DNA from: Pseudomonas sp. BN411
Lineage (GTDB): Bacteria; Pseudomonadota; Gammaproteobacteria; Pseudomonadales; Pseudomonadaceae
Direction: 5' to 3'
Length of the DNA: 64,000 nucleotides
Assembly (NCBI RefSeq): GCF_029871235.1
Contig: NZ_SSOM01000086.1
Coordinates: 50,233-114,232, forward strand
Of the stretch, positions 19,157-30,219 are shown piece by piece; the stretch's first letter is position 1; every line of letters starts with the position of its first letter. The translations under genes were made by a program, and so were the position numbers. The notes under the pieces were generated by a model, which worked only from the letters and a program-made list of their open reading frames with translations, ran no database searches and was not told the DNA's origin.

Positions 19157-20026
19157 ATGGACCGCGTGCACAATCTGCTGGAGCAGATCCAGAACCGCCT
19201 CGACGAACTCAACAAGGCCGAGCGCAAGGTCGCCGAAGTCATCCTGCGCGACCCGCAGCAGGCCACCCGCTACAGCATCGCGGCCCTGGCCCAGGCGGCT
19301 CAGGTCAGCGAGCCGACGGTGAACCGCTTCTGCCGCTCGTTCGGCGTCAACGGCTACCCGGAACTGAAGATGCAGCTGGCGCAAAGCCTGGCCAGCGGTG
19401 CCGCCTACGTGAGCCAGGCGGTCGCCGCCGACGATGGTCCCGAGGCCTACACCCGGAAGATCTTCGGCAGCGCCATTGCCTCCCTGGACAGTGCCCTGCA
19501 GAGCCTCGACCCGCAATTGATCAGCCGCGCCGTGGACCTGATGATCCAGGCCCGGCAGATCCACTTCTTCGGGCTCGGTGCCTCGGCCTCGGTGGCCCTG
19601 GACGCCCAGCACAAGTTCTTCCGCTTCAACCTCGCCGTATCCGCCCATTCCGATGTCCTGATGCAGCGGATGCTGGCCTCGGTGGCCCACACGGGCGACC
19701 TCTTCGTGATCATTTCCTACACCGGCCGTACCCGCGAACTGGTGGAAGTGGCGCGCCTGGCGCGACAGAACGGTGCTTCGGTGCTCGGCCTTACCGCCGC
19801 AGGTTCGCCGCTGGCCAAAGCCAGCACCCTGAGCCTCGACATCCCGCTGCCGGAAGACACCGACATCTACATGCCGATGACCTCGCGCATCATCCAGCTG
19901 ACCGTGCTCGACGTGCTCGCCACCGGCATGACCCTGCGCCGCGGCGTCGACTTCCAGCCGCACCTGCGCAAGATCAAGGAAAGCCTCAATGCCAGCCGGT
20001 ATCCGGCGGATGAGGAGCCGTCCTGA
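19157..20026 (+). CDS. hexR: HexR transcriptional regulator of hexose metabolism (RpiR family)
   Basis: The 289-residue regulator has an N-terminal RpiR helix-turn-helix (about 1-77; [13 protein letters not shown]) and a C-terminal SIS sugar-phosphate domain (about 120-260; H-F-F-G-L-G-A-S and S-Y-T-G-R-T-R-E). HexR represses zwf-pgl-eda, edd-glk and related genes and releases DNA on binding KDPG. The start is ATG 19157 with AGGAA upstream; the longer frame to 19091 overlaps the operator region. Divergent to zwf. Confidence 0.93.
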   Translation: MDRVHNLLEQIQNRLDELNKAERKVAEVILRDPQQATRYSIAALAQAAQVSEPTVNRFCRSFGVNGYPELKMQLAQSLASGAAYVSQAVAADDGPEAYTRKIFGSAIASLDSALQSLDPQLISRAVDLMIQARQIHFFGLGASASVALDAQHKFFRFNLAVSAHSDVLMQRMLASVAHTGDLFVIISYTGRTRELVEVARLARQNGASVLGLTAAGSPLAKASTLSLDIPLPEDTDIYMPMTSRIIQLTVLDVLATGMTLRRGVDFQPHLRKIKESLNASRYPADEEPS

Positions 20027-20043
20027 CGCCCCCTCACCCCCGG

Positions 20044-20133
20044 CCCCTCTCCCAGAGGGAGAGGGGAGACAAGCAGCCCGCGCCGGCATCAACCACAGCA
20101 CGGACAGCCCCCTCTCCCGCTTGCGGGAGAGGG
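20044..20133. repeat. Two GC-rich hairpins between convergent hexR and the mutarotase gene
   Basis: CCCCTCTCCC-aga-GGGAGAGGGG (20044-20066) and CCCTCTCCCGC-tt-GCGGGAGAGGG (20110-20133) are perfect inverted repeats filling the 110-bp gap between convergent genes. They probably serve as bidirectional transcript ends and belong to the dispersed CTCTCCC family. Confidence 0.7.
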
Positions 20134-20136
20134 CCC

Positions 20137-21023
20137 TCATCCAACCCACGCCTTCAAACCCAACCTCGCCTCCTCCCCCGCCACCAGCTCCACGCTGTCT
20201 TGTCCACAGGCCGCGCCCTGCACGGAAAGAAACCCCAACCCCTCCGCCCAACTCACTTCGGATAAGGGCCGGCTGCCGGGATGCCAGACCACGGTGTTCG
20301 GATTGTTCCCACCGTCGATGCACAAACGTCGCTGCCAACCGGCATCCTGAATCTTCACGCGGCCGCCCTGCCGGAACACCCGGTGACAGCCGTCGATCAC
20401 GCGCAGTTCGCCCTCCTGCCGACAGGGTTCGCGGCTCAGCAGATCGCGCCCTTCGGCACCGTCCAGCCCGAGCAGGGCGACCCGCGCCACGTCGCTCACC
20501 CGCCAGTAGGCGTGCAGCGCATGGCTGAGCACGCAGGGCTCGCTGTCGCGGTGGCGGGTAACCAGTTGCAGGCTCATGCGCTCGCCCAGTTCCGCCTCCA
20601 GTTCCACTTGCCAGTCGTGCAGATCGAGGCGCCAGGTCAGACGCACGGCGTTGTCGTCGGCGGCCTTGTGGATAAGTCGCCAATCCGACAACCGCGCCCA
20701 ACCGTGATGGGGCCAGCCGCCCTCCATGGGGTGCCGGCCGAACCAGGGCCAGCACACCGGTACGCCGCCGCGAATGGCGCCAATGCGCGGCCAGCGCGTC
20801 GCGCACCAGAGCAACGGCCGCTCGCCGTGGGGCTGGAAGTGCAGCAACTGGCCGCCCTGGCGACTGAACACCGCCGAGCAGCGCGAGTGCTCCACCAACA
20901 GCAGCTCGCGGCCCTGGTGTTCGGCCCAGCGGAATGGCTGCCCGGCCGCCGGACGCAACAGGTCGGCGAAGGGATGGTCGACCCCCTCCCCCGCCTTCAC
21001 CCGATGCGGCCTGGCGCTGCGCA

Positions 21024-21024
<1 letters not shown>
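20137..21024 (-). CDS. D-hexose-6-phosphate mutarotase (YeaD/aldose 1-epimerase family)
   Basis: The 295-residue protein is of the galactose-mutarotase-like fold of YeaD, which interconverts anomers of glucose-6-phosphate. Visible motifs are G-G-Q-L-L-H-F-x-P (about 50), G-A-I-R-G-G-V-P-V-C-W-P-W-F-G (about 75-89), H-G-W-A-R (about 97) and a late W-H-P-G segment. ATG 21024 overlaps the stop of the upstream porin gene (TGATG) with GGTGGAAG as ribosome-binding site. The open frame continues upstream antisense-like into the porin gene, which is not used. It closes the gts-porin-mutarotase operon. Confidence 0.87.
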
Positions 21025-22262
<1,238 letters not shown>

Positions 22263-22300
22263 TTATTGTTGTTGCGATGGATCGCTTCCGTGATGCCCAC

Positions 22301-22371
22301 GTAGGAGCGAGCTCTGCTCGCGAAAAAGCTCGGCTCCGTGCGCCCCCCTCGCGAGCAGAGCTCGCTCCTAC
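22301..22371. repeat. Inverted repeat GTAGGAGCGAGCTCTGCTCGCG...
   Basis: Arms GTAGGAGCGAGCTCTGCTCG and its inverse pair around a 26-bp centre, lying between gtsD and the porin gene. The final CTAC supplies the TAG stop codon of gtsD. It probably attenuates transcription into the porin gene. Confidence 0.75.
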
Positions 22372-23516
22372 AGGCCCTTCAGGCGCGCGACCCTGGCGGG
22401 CTCAGTCACGGCCGACTTTCCCGGCACACACAGCCGCTCGCCGCTCTGTGCGTCGAACAGCAGTACCTTGTCGGGCGCAAATTGCAGGTCGAGGGTGTCG
22501 CCCACGCGCGCTGGCGAATCGGGCGCCAGGCGGCAGCAGACCTTGGTCTGGTTGATCTCGACGAAGGCCAGGGTGTCCGGCCCGGTGGGCTCCAGCACCT
22601 GCACCTGCGCGCGAATCGCCGGCAGGTCGCTGGCACCGACCAGCACCTGCTCCGGGCGGATGCCGAGGATCAGCTCGCGGCCTTCCAGCTCACCGGCCAC
22701 GTTGCCCAGGGGCAGTTCGCAATGGCCGTCGGCGCTGTCCAGCAGGCCCATCAGCCGACCGTCGCGGCGCTGCAGGCGCAGGGGGATGAAGTTCATCGGC
22801 GGCGAGCCCATGAAGCCGGCGACGAAGAGGTTGGCCGGGTCGTTGTAGATCTCTCGCGGGGTGCCGAACTGCTGGATGATGCCGTCCTTCATCACCGCCA
22901 CCTTGTCGCCCAGGGTCATGGCCTCGATCTGGTCATGAGTGACATAGACGGTGGTGGTCTTCAGCCGCTGGTGCATCAGTTTGATCTCGGTGCGCATCTC
23001 CACCCGCAGCTTGGCGTCGAGGTTCGACAGCGGCTCGTCGAACAGGTAGATCTTCGGCCGCCGCGCCAGGGCCCGCCCCATGGCCACGCGCTGCTGCTGG
23101 CCACCGGAGAGCTGGCTGGGCTTGCGCTGCAGCAGGTGCTCGATCTGCAGCAGCTTGGCCACGCGGGCGACCTCCGCATCGATCTCGGCCTGGGGCAGCT
23201 TGCGGATCTTCAGGCCGAAGGCGATGTTCTCGCGCACGCTCATGGTCGGGTACAGCGCGTAGGACTGGAACACCATGGCGATGTCCCGGTCCTTGGGGCT
23301 CATGCCGCTGATGTCCTGGCCGTCGACCATGATCGCGCCGCCGCTGATGCTCTCCAGCCCGGCGATGCAGTTCATCAGGGTGGACTTACCGCAGCCAGAA
23401 GGGCCGACGAGGATCAGGAACTCGCCGGAGTCGATGGACAGCTCGATGTTCTTCAGGGTGTCCGCCAGGCCGCTGCCGTAGGACTTGTTCACATTGCGCA
23501 GTTCGAGGGTTGCCAT
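22368..23516 (-). CDS. gtsD: Glucose/mannose ABC transporter ATP-binding protein (GtsD/MalK family)
   Basis: The 382-residue ATPase carries Walker [10 protein letters not shown] (about 37-45), signature L-S-G-G-Q-Q-Q-R (about 135) and Walker [13 protein letters not shown] (about 155), then the MalK-type C-terminal regulatory (TOBE/OB) domain from about 235. It energises the GtsABC glucose importer. The stop codon lies in an intergenic repeat. The start ATG 23516 is 23 bp after gtsC. Confidence 0.9.
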   Translation of the reverse strand: MATLELRNVNKSYGSGLADTLKNIELSIDSGEFLILVGPSGCGKSTLMNCIAGLESISGGAIMVDGQDISGMSPKDRDIAMVFQSYALYPTMSVRENIAFGLKIRKLPQAEIDAEVARVAKLLQIEHLLQRKPSQLSGGQQQRVAMGRALARRPKIYLFDEPLSNLDAKLRVEMRTEIKLMHQRLKTTTVYVTHDQIEAMTLGDKVAVMKDGIIQQFGTPREIYNDPANLFVAGFMGSPPMNFIPLRLQRRDGRLMGLLDSADGHCELPLGNVAGELEGRELILGIRPEQVLVGASDLPAIRAQVQVLEPTGPDTLAFVEINQTKVCCRLAPDSPARVGDTLDLQFAPDKVLLFDAQSGERLCVPGKSAVTEPARVARLKGL

Positions 23517-23539
23517 GTCACTCTCCAATCTTGAGGGCG

Positions 23540-24385
23540 TCAGCCCTTGACCGCGCCAGCGGTGAGGCCGCGCAGGAAGTATTTGCCGGCGAATACGTAG
23601 ACCAGCAGGGTGGGCAGGCCGGCGATCATCGCGGCAGCCATGTCGACGTTGTATTCCTTGACCCCGGTGCTGGTGTTCACCAGGTTGTTCAGGGCCACGG
23701 TGATGGGCTGGGTATCGCCGCTGGCGAACACCACGCCGAAGAGGAAGTCGTTCCAGATCTGGGTGAACTGCCAGATCAGGCAGACCATGATGGTCGGCAC
23801 CGACATCGGCAGCAGGATGCGCCCGAAGATGGTGAAGAACCCCGCCCCATCCAGCCGTGCCGCCCGTACCAGGGCGTCCGGGATGCTCACGTAGAAATTG
23901 CGGAAGAACAGCGTGGTGAACGCCAGTCCGTAGACCACGTGCACCAGCACCAGGCCGCCGGTGGTATTGGCCAGGCCGAACTGACCGAGGGTGAAGGACG
24001 CTGGCAGCAGCACCACCTGGAACGGCAGGAAGCAGCCGAACAGCAGCAGGCCGAAGAACAGCTGCGAGCCCCGGAAGCGCCACATGGACAACACATAGCC
24101 GTTCAGCGCGCCAAGCAGCGTGGAGATGATCACCGCCGGAACCGTGATCTTCACCGAGTTCCAGAAGTAGCCACCGACGCTGGCCCAGGCCTTGGCCCAG
24201 CCGATCACCGTGAACACGTCCGGAATCGACAGCAGGTTGCCGGTGCGGATGTCGTCGGGCGTCTTGAAGCTGGTCAGCAGCATCACCACCAGCGGCACCA
24301 GGTAGAGAGCACAGGCGAAGAACAGCGTGGCGTGGATGGCCAGGCGGCTGAAACTGAAGGCGGGTTTTCCGGCCAGGCTAGTCAT
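23540..24385 (-). CDS. gtsC: Glucose/mannose ABC transporter permease (GtsC)
   Basis: The 281-residue inner-membrane permease of the MalG type has about six membrane segments and the EAA loop A-L-V-R-A-A-R-L-D-G-A-G (about 190). It pairs with GtsB. The start overlaps the end of gtsB by 8 bp, so the two subunits are translationally coupled. Its place, gtsA-B-C-D then porin, is the Pseudomonas glucose-uptake order. Confidence 0.9.
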   Translation of the reverse strand: MTSLAGKPAFSFSRLAIHATLFFACALYLVPLVVMLLTSFKTPDDIRTGNLLSIPDVFTVIGWAKAWASVGGYFWNSVKITVPAVIISTLLGALNGYVLSMWRFRGSQLFFGLLLFGCFLPFQVVLLPASFTLGQFGLANTTGGLVLVHVVYGLAFTTLFFRNFYVSIPDALVRAARLDGAGFFTIFGRILLPMSVPTIMVCLIWQFTQIWNDFLFGVVFASGDTQPITVALNNLVNTSTGVKEYNVDMAAAMIAGLPTLLVYVFAGKYFLRGLTAGAVKG

Positions 24386-25286
24386 GGCGCTTGTTCCTCA
24401 GTTCGGAATACAGGTAGGGCACGAGGATCGCCAGCACCGCGCCCAGCATGAGCATCGCGCTGGCGGCACCGAGGCCCATCTGGCCGCGGGTGAAGGTGTG
24501 GGCGTACATGAACATCGCCGGCAGGTCGGAGGCGTAGCCGGGGCCGCCAGCGGTCATGGCAGCGACCAGGTCGAAGCTCTTGATGGCGATGTGGGCGAGG
24601 ATCATCAGCGCGCTGAAGAACACCGGGCGCAGGCTCGGCAGGACGATGCGCAGGTAGATGGTCGGCAGGCCCGCGCCATCCACCTGGGCGGCGCGGATGA
24701 TCGACTGGTCCACACCGCGCAGCCCGGCCAGGAACAGCGCCATGACAAAGCCCGAGGACTGCCACACGGCGGCGATCACCAGGCAGTAGACGACGCGGTC
24801 CGGGTCCACCAGCCAGTCGAGGCGAAAGCCCTCCCAGCCCCAGTCGCGCAGCAGCTTGTCCAGGCCGAGGCCAGGGTTGAGCAGCCACTTCCAGGCGGTG
24901 CCGGTGACGATCATCGACAGCGCCATGGGGTAGAGGTAGACGGTGCGGATGAAACCTTCGCGACGGATGCGCTGGTCCAGCAGCACGGCCAGGAACACCC
25001 CGATCACCAGGCTGATGGCGATGAACAGTCCGCCGTAGACCAGCAGGTTGTGGCTGGCCACCCACCAGCGGTCGTTGTCCAGCAGGCGTTCGTACTGCTG
25101 CAGCCCGACGAACTTGTAGCTGGGCATGAAGCGCGAGTTGGTGAAGGACAGCAGGAAGGTCCAGAGGATGTAGCCATAGAAGCCGACCAGCACGATCAGC
25201 ACGCTGGGCGCCAGCACCAGCCGGGGTAGCCAGCGTTGCAGCGCGTCCAGCGGCGAGGCCTTGGCGAAGACTGCGGTTGAGCTCAT
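24378..25286 (-). CDS. gtsB: Glucose/mannose ABC transporter permease (GtsB)
   Basis: The 302-residue MalF-type permease has six predicted membrane segments and the EAA loop S-I-I-R-A-A-Q-V-D-G-A-G (about 205). The start is ATG 25286 with GGAGTCTCCC upstream; the frame is open to 25391 across a hairpin that is more likely untranslated. It follows gtsA after 150 bp. Confidence 0.9.
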   Translation of the reverse strand: MSSTAVFAKASPLDALQRWLPRLVLAPSVLIVLVGFYGYILWTFLLSFTNSRFMPSYKFVGLQQYERLLDNDRWWVASHNLLVYGGLFIAISLVIGVFLAVLLDQRIRREGFIRTVYLYPMALSMIVTGTAWKWLLNPGLGLDKLLRDWGWEGFRLDWLVDPDRVVYCLVIAAVWQSSGFVMALFLAGLRGVDQSIIRAAQVDGAGLPTIYLRIVLPSLRPVFFSALMILAHIAIKSFDLVAAMTAGGPGYASDLPAMFMYAHTFTRGQMGLGAASAMLMLGAVLAILVPYLYSELRNKRHD

Positions 25287-25320
25287 GGGAGACTCCGTCA
25301 TAGCGAGTTGCACGGATAAC

Positions 25321-25343
25321 CCCCTCTCCCTTTGGGAGAGGGG
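25321..25343. repeat. Hairpin between gtsA and gtsB
   Basis: CCCCTCTCCC-ttt-GGGAGAGGGG forms a perfect 10-bp stem in the untranslated gap after the binding-protein gene. By analogy with malE-malF it would keep GtsA in excess over the membrane subunits; that effect is inferred. Confidence 0.7.
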
Positions 25344-25436
25344 TGAAAAGCGGCGCGGCCGGTCCCGAGGCGCAAGCCTGGAGACCTGCACCGGTTTGGA
25401 GAGCTGGAAATGGGGCCGCCTACGCGGCCCGACCGC

Positions 25437-26690
25437 TTACTGCACCGCTTGGATCGCGGCGGCCAGTTGCTGCGCGGCCTTCTTCGGATCGGCGGCGGGG
25501 TCGTTGAAGAAGTTGGTGACCACGTCGAACACCGCGCCCTGCACATAGCTGGAGGCGGCCATGCCGTGGGCCAGGCTCGGCTGCAGGCCATCACCCGCTG
25601 CGGCTTCCTTGAAGTCCTTCATGGACTGCTGGGCGCAGGCGTCGAAGCTCGACATGTCCTGGTCCAGGCGGACCGGAATGGAGCCCTTGTTCTGGTTGAA
25701 GAACTGCTGAAACTGCGGTTCGAGAACGGTGCGCGCCAGGTCGTTCTGCGCCTGGATGTTGGCCTCGTCCTTGAGCTTGAACATGGCCAGGGAGTCGATG
25801 TTGTAGGCAAAGCTGCCCTGGGTGCCGGGGAATGGCAGGCACTGGTAGTCCTTGCCCGCCACCTTGCCGGCGGCGGTCCACTCGCTCTTGGCCCAGTCGC
25901 CCATGATCTGCATGCCGGCCTTGCCGTTGATGACCAGCCCCGTGGCGCTGTTCCAGTCGCGGCCTGCGGCGTCCGGGTCGACATAGCCGTGCAGCTTCTT
26001 CAGCGCGGCGAAGACTTCCACCATCTTGTCGCTGGTGAGCGTGGCCTTGTCCTGCAGGACGAAGGCCTTGTGGTAGCCCTGCGGGCCCAGGATGCTGAGC
26101 ACCAGGTCCTCGAACACGGTGCCGTCCTGCCAGGGCTGGCCACCGTGGGCGATCGGAATGTAGCCAGCGGCCTTGAGCTTGTCGGCGGCGGCGAAGAATT
26201 CATCGAGCGTGGTCGGCGGCGTCGCCCCTGCCTTCTGGAACGCCTCGGGGTTTATCCACAGCCAGTTGACCCGGTGCACATTGACCGGCACGGCCACGTA
26301 ATGGCCGTCGTACTTCATGATGTTCGCCACCTGCGGGGAGAGCAGCGAATCCCACTTGCCCTCGGCGGAGACGTCGTCCAGTTCGGCCAGCAGGCCCAGC
26401 TCGCCCCACTCCTGGATATCCGGCCCCTTGATCTGCGCGGCGGACGGCGGGTTGCCGGACACGGCGCGGGTCTTCAGCACGGTCATGGCCGCCTCGCCAC
26501 CACCACCGGCAACGGCGAAGTCCTTCCAGGTATGACCTTTCTCTTCGACGAGCTTCTGCAGGGTATCGGCGGCACGCTTCTCGCCACCGGAGGTCCACCA
26601 GTGCAGGACTTCCACTTCGCCGGCGAGGGCGGACAGCGGGAACAGGGAGGCGAGGGAAACGACAGCGGCCAGGCGGGAGATGGCATTCAT
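25437..26690 (-). CDS. gtsA: Glucose/mannose ABC transporter substrate-binding protein (GtsA)
   Basis: The 417-residue periplasmic sugar-binding protein has a signal peptide (1-23, ending P-L-S-A-L-A) and the family 1 solute-binding pattern [12 protein letters not shown]. It delivers glucose to GtsBCD. It heads the gts operon and lies downstream of the gtrS-gltR two-component genes, which control glucose transport in P. aeruginosa. The start is ATG 26690, where the signal peptide begins properly; the frame is open to 26783. Confidence 0.92.
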   Translation of the reverse strand: MNAISRLAAVVSLASLFPLSALAGEVEVLHWWTSGGEKRAADTLQKLVEEKGHTWKDFAVAGGGGEAAMTVLKTRAVSGNPPSAAQIKGPDIQEWGELGLLAELDDVSAEGKWDSLLSPQVANIMKYDGHYVAVPVNVHRVNWLWINPEAFQKAGATPPTTLDEFFAAADKLKAAGYIPIAHGGQPWQDGTVFEDLVLSILGPQGYHKAFVLQDKATLTSDKMVEVFAALKKLHGYVDPDAAGRDWNSATGLVINGKAGMQIMGDWAKSEWTAAGKVAGKDYQCLPFPGTQGSFAYNIDSLAMFKLKDEANIQAQNDLARTVLEPQFQQFFNQNKGSIPVRLDQDMSSFDACAQQSMKDFKEAAAGDGLQPSLAHGMAASSYVQGAVFDVVTNFFNDPAADPKKAAQQLAAAIQAVQ

Positions 26691-26823
26691 GGATGGGGAT
26701 ACCTTCTTGTTTTTATGACTGTGCAAGTCGGTGCTTGCGCTTGCCTGCAGTCTAACCACGGCCTTCAAGCCCGCGGGTAACAAAGGGATAGTGGATGGTC
26801 ACGGGGTGGTTACAAATGCCCTT

Positions 26824-26950
26824 GTAGGTTGGTGCTGAGCCTGCGAAGCCCAACAGGGAGCGCGCAGCGCTCCACAGTTCCATTGGTGGAAACCAGGGGC
26901 CGGTTCTGCGAACCGGATGTTGGGCTTCGCTGCGCTCTGCACCAACCTAC
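26824..26950. repeat. GTAGGTTGG-family inverted element between gtrS and gtsA
   Basis: It begins GTAGGTTGGTGCTGAGCCTG and ends CTGCACCAACCTAC, with inner arms AGCCCAAC/GTTGGGCT and a GGCCGGTTCTGCGAACCGG hairpin. The 278-bp gap between gtrS and gtsA otherwise holds the gtsA promoter (26691-26823). Confidence 0.75.
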
Positions 26951-26968
26951 GAGACTCCCAGCGCTCGA

Positions 26969-28408
26969 TTACCCAGCCTGCCTCGGCAACCACAGCGTCA
27001 CCCGCAACCCGCCGTCGCGCAGGTTCTTCAGGCTCAGCTCGCCGCCATGGCTGTGGGCAAGGTTGCGCGCGATGCCCAGGCCCAGCCCATACCCCTGCTG
27101 ATGCCCGGCCAGGCGGAAATGGGGTTCGAACACCTGCTCCAGCTTCTGCTCCGGCACGCCGGGGCCTTCGTCGTCCACATGCAGGACGAAGGCGTCATCG
27201 CTGTCCTCGATCAGCAGGTGGGCGCGCTCTCCGTACTTCAGCGCGTTATCCACCAGGTTGCCGATGCAGCGGCGCAGCGCCAGGGGCTTGCCGGGATAGA
27301 AGTCGGACGCCTGACCGTCCAGGGTCACTTGTCCGGTACCCAGGTAGGGCTCCACCAGCCCAAGTAACAGATGGTTCAAGTCCACCTGCTCGATGTTCTC
27401 GTGGATGTCGGTGTCCTTCACGCACTGCAGCGCGCCTTTGACCAGCAGTTCCAGGTCGTCCAGGTCGCGGCTGAACTTGGCTTGCGCGGCTTCGTCCTCC
27501 AGCAGCTCCACCCGCAGGCGCAGGCGGGTAATGGGGGTCCGCAGGTCATGGGAGATGGCGCTGAACAGTTGGCTGCGTTCGTTGAGATAGCGACTGATGC
27601 GCTCGCGCATGCTGTTGAAGGCGCGGCTCACGTCCGCCACTTCGCTGCCGCCGGCTTCGGGCAAGGGCTCCACTTCGGCCCCCAGGGACATTTCCCGCGC
27701 CGCCCGTGCCAGGCGCTTAAGCGGCCGGCTCTGCCAGTGCACCAGCAGGCCGATGAACAGCAGCAGGAAGCAACTGGTGAGGATGATGAACCACAGCTGC
27801 TGGGTCGGCAGGCCCTCGTCTTCCAGGCTGGCGTAGGGCTCGGGCATCAGCGAAGCGAGGTACAGCCACTCGCTGGGCCCGATCTGGATCTGGGTGACCA
27901 GGATGGGTGGATTCACCGGTTCCAGGGTCAGCGCGTAATGGGCCCAGGAGCGCGGCAACTCGTCGAGCTTGAGGCCGCTGTTGAAGATGCGCAGGTCATT
28001 CGGATTGACGAAATGCAGGGACAGGTCCACCTGCTTGCCCAGCCGTTCGCGCAGCACCGATTCCACCTGCTCCAGCACTGCACGCTTGCGCGGGGTTTCG
28101 GGGAGCACGCGCATTTCCAGCGGCTTGTCGTTGAGGGAGACGAAGAAGCGCGTGCCGCCCATGGAGCGCAACTGATCCAGCACCATGGGGCGATAGCCGA
28201 TCGGCAGCGAACGGATGTAGCTGACGCTGGCGACCATGGATTGCGCCAGGCTGCGGGCGCTGGTGAGCAGGCCTTCCATCTGGCTGGCGCGCAGTTGCGA
28301 AACCCAGATGACGCTGGACAGTGCCTGGGCCAGCAGCACCACCAGCAGAGTGAGGAAGAGCATGCGCCCGAGCAGCGAGCGCGGGATCAGGCGCAGGCGG
28401 CTAGGCAT
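26969..28408 (-). CDS. gtrS: Sensor histidine kinase of glucose uptake (GtrS)
   Basis: The 479-residue inner-membrane kinase has two membrane segments (about 15-37 and 207-228) enclosing a periplasmic sensor of about 170 residues, a HAMP linker, the H-box A-I-S-H-D-L-R-T-P-I-T (about 285), N-box D-N-A-L-K-Y-G and G-box G-L-G-L-G-I-A-R. The position after the response regulator and before gtsA matches gtrS of P. aeruginosa, which senses 2-ketogluconate/6-phosphogluconate and controls gts and Entner-Doudoroff genes. The start overlaps gltR by 8 bp. Confidence 0.88.
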   Translation of the reverse strand: MPSRLRLIPRSLLGRMLFLTLLVVLLAQALSSVIWVSQLRASQMEGLLTSARSLAQSMVASVSYIRSLPIGYRPMVLDQLRSMGGTRFFVSLNDKPLEMRVLPETPRKRAVLEQVESVLRERLGKQVDLSLHFVNPNDLRIFNSGLKLDELPRSWAHYALTLEPVNPPILVTQIQIGPSEWLYLASLMPEPYASLEDEGLPTQQLWFIILTSCFLLLFIGLLVHWQSRPLKRLARAAREMSLGAEVEPLPEAGGSEVADVSRAFNSMRERISRYLNERSQLFSAISHDLRTPITRLRLRVELLEDEAAQAKFSRDLDDLELLVKGALQCVKDTDIHENIEQVDLNHLLLGLVEPYLGTGQVTLDGQASDFYPGKPLALRRCIGNLVDNALKYGERAHLLIEDSDDAFVLHVDDEGPGVPEQKLEQVFEPHFRLAGHQQGYGLGLGIARNLAHSHGGELSLKNLRDGGLRVTLWLPRQAG

Positions 28409-29132
28409 GATGGTGCGGCGTGACCTGGACCGCCAACAGGTAGCCCGCGCCGCGCACGGTGCGGATCAGCCGCGGCGCCTTGCCGGTATCGCGCAGGCGC
28501 TGGCGCAGGCGGCTCACCGCCATGTCGACGATGCGTTCCAGAGGCATCACCTCGCGGCCACGGGTGGCGTTGGCGATGGTGTCGCGGTCGAGGATCTGTT
28601 GCGGGTGGTCGAGGAAGAGTTTCAACAAGGCGAAGTCGGCGCCGGAGAGGATCACTTCTTCGCCGTCGAGGTGGAACAGGCGGTGGCTGATCATGTCCAG
28701 GCGCCAGTCGTCGAAGGCCAGTACCTCGACCACAGGGCGCTCCTGGCCAAAGCCGACGCGGCGCAGCAAGGCCTTGATCCGCGCCAGCAGCTCGCGGGGG
28801 CTGAAGGGTTTGCCCAGGTAATCGTCGGCGCCCAGTTCCAGGCCGATCACCCGGTCGGCTTCGTCAGAGCTGGCGGTGAGCATGATGATGGGCACCTGGG
28901 ACAGGCGCTGGTGCGCACGCACCCAGCGGCACAGGCTGAAGCCGTCTTCGTCGGGCAGCATCACATCAAGTATCACCAGGTCCGCCGCCTCCTCGGCCAT
29001 GGCACGGCGGAAGCCCTCGCCATCGGCAACGCTGCGCACCTGGAAGCCGGCACGGCTCAGGTAGGTTTCAAGCAGTTCGCGAATTTCCTGGTCGTCGTCC
29101 ACCAGGAGAATGGATTTGCCGGATTGGCTCAC
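28401..29132 (-). CDS. gltR: OmpR-type response regulator GltR
   Basis: The 243-residue regulator has a receiver domain (about 1-120; D-D-D near 12-14, phosphoacceptor Asp in L-D-V-M-L-P about 57, Lys in G-K-P-F about 107) and an OmpR winged helix (about 135-235; I-V-D-M-A-V-S-R-L-R-Q-R-L-R). It acts with GtrS on glucose-transport genes. The start is GTG 29132 with AAGGAC upstream. It is separated from glk by a dispersed repeat. Confidence 0.9.
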   Translation of the reverse strand: MSQSGKSILLVDDDQEIRELLETYLSRAGFQVRSVADGEGFRRAMAEEAADLVILDVMLPDEDGFSLCRWVRAHQRLSQVPIIMLTASSDEADRVIGLELGADDYLGKPFSPRELLARIKALLRRVGFGQERPVVEVLAFDDWRLDMISHRLFHLDGEEVILSGADFALLKLFLDHPQQILDRDTIANATRGREVMPLERIVDMAVSRLRQRLRDTGKAPRLIRTVRGAGYLLAVQVTPHHHA

Positions 29133-29180
29133 AGTGGCCGTCCTTTGTTGTTATCGGTTCACTCGATGCCGGACCTGAAA

Positions 29181-29264
29181 GTAGGGTGGATGTCGCTTTT
29201 CACATCCACCATCTCAGCCAGACCCAGCACCCACGGTGGATCGATGAAGCGTGATCCACCCTAC
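29181..29264. repeat. GTAGGGTGGAT-family inverted element between glk and gltR
   Basis: GTAGGGTGGATGTCGCTTTTC at the left is answered by GAAGCGTGATCCACCCTAC at the right, with an internal CCATC/GGTGGATC pairing. It abuts the glk stop codon and probably marks the end of the edd-glk transcript. Confidence 0.7.
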
Positions 29265-29265
29265 G

Positions 29266-30219
29266 TCAGCACCGCTGCTCAAGGGCCACCCCCGCCCCTT
29301 CCAGACCTGGGTACTCGGCCGTCACCAGCCACACCGGAATCCCCTCGAAGTACCCGCTCATGCAGCCCTTGCTGGCGAAGTTGCGGGCGAAGCCGCTCTT
29401 CTGGAAGAACGCGGCGAAGCGCGGCACCACGCCGCCGACTATATACACGCCGCCACGGCCGCCGAGGGTCAGCACGTTGTTGCCGGCAACCCGGCCGAGC
29501 CAGCCGCAGAACAGCTCCAGCACTTCCTCGGCGAGCGGATCACCCGCCAGTGCCGCCGCGCTGACTTCGGCCGGCGACGCCAGGCGCGGAGCATGGCCGT
29601 CCACGGCGCACACGGCACGATAGAGCTGCAGCAGGCCATTGCCGCTCAGCACATTCTCCGCACTGACATGGCCGAGCTGGTCATGGAGCTGCTGCCAGAG
29701 CGTCGCCTCGCGCAGGTTGCCCACGGGCAGGTCGACATGACCGCCCTCCCCCGGCAGCGCCTTCCAGCGTCCTTCACCCAGGGGCAGCAGGGTGCCGACG
29801 CCGAGGCCGGTGCCCGGCCCGATCACTACCGCCGGGCTGTCCGGGTCGGCAACGCCGGGGCAGATCTGCAGCTTTTCGCGCTCGCGCAGACGGGTCATGC
29901 CCAGGGCCATCGCGGAGAAGTCGTTGATCAGCAGCAACTCGTCCACCTGCAGGGTGCGGCAGAACGCCGAGCGACTCAGCCGCCAGTGATTGTTGGTGAA
30001 GCGGAAATGCTCGCCACTCACCGGCCCTGCCACCGCCAGACAGACAGCGCCCAGGCTGCCCACCGCCAGGCCAAGGCCGGCGAGGTAGTGACCGATGGCC
30101 TGCTCGGGACCTGCGAAGTCGGCGGTGGCCAGCACCCGTACCGACTCCAGTTTCTCGTCGCGCCAGAGCGCGAAGCGCGCGTTGGTACCACCGATATCCC
30201 CAACCAGCGCCAGCTTCAC
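29266..30219 (-). CDS. glk: Glucokinase
   Basis: The 317-residue ROK-unrelated bacterial glucokinase phosphorylates glucose with ATP. It shows the phosphate loop [11 protein letters not shown] (about 7-17), N-D-F-S-A-M-A (about 98) and the second ATP motif G-P-G-T-G-L-G-V-G (about 135). The start is a GTG overlapping the edd stop (GTGA), so it is translated by coupling to edd. The edd-glk pair is followed in Pseudomonas by gltR-gtrS, as here. Confidence 0.92.
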   Translation of the reverse strand: MKLALVGDIGGTNARFALWRDEKLESVRVLATADFAGPEQAIGHYLAGLGLAVGSLGAVCLAVAGPVSGEHFRFTNNHWRLSRSAFCRTLQVDELLLINDFSAMALGMTRLREREKLQICPGVADPDSPAVVIGPGTGLGVGTLLPLGEGRWKALPGEGGHVDLPVGNLREATLWQQLHDQLGHVSAENVLSGNGLLQLYRAVCAVDGHAPRLASPAEVSAAALAGDPLAEEVLELFCGWLGRVAGNNVLTLGGRGGVYIVGGVVPRFAAFFQKSGFARNFASKGCMSGYFEGIPVWLVTAEYPGLEGAGVALEQRC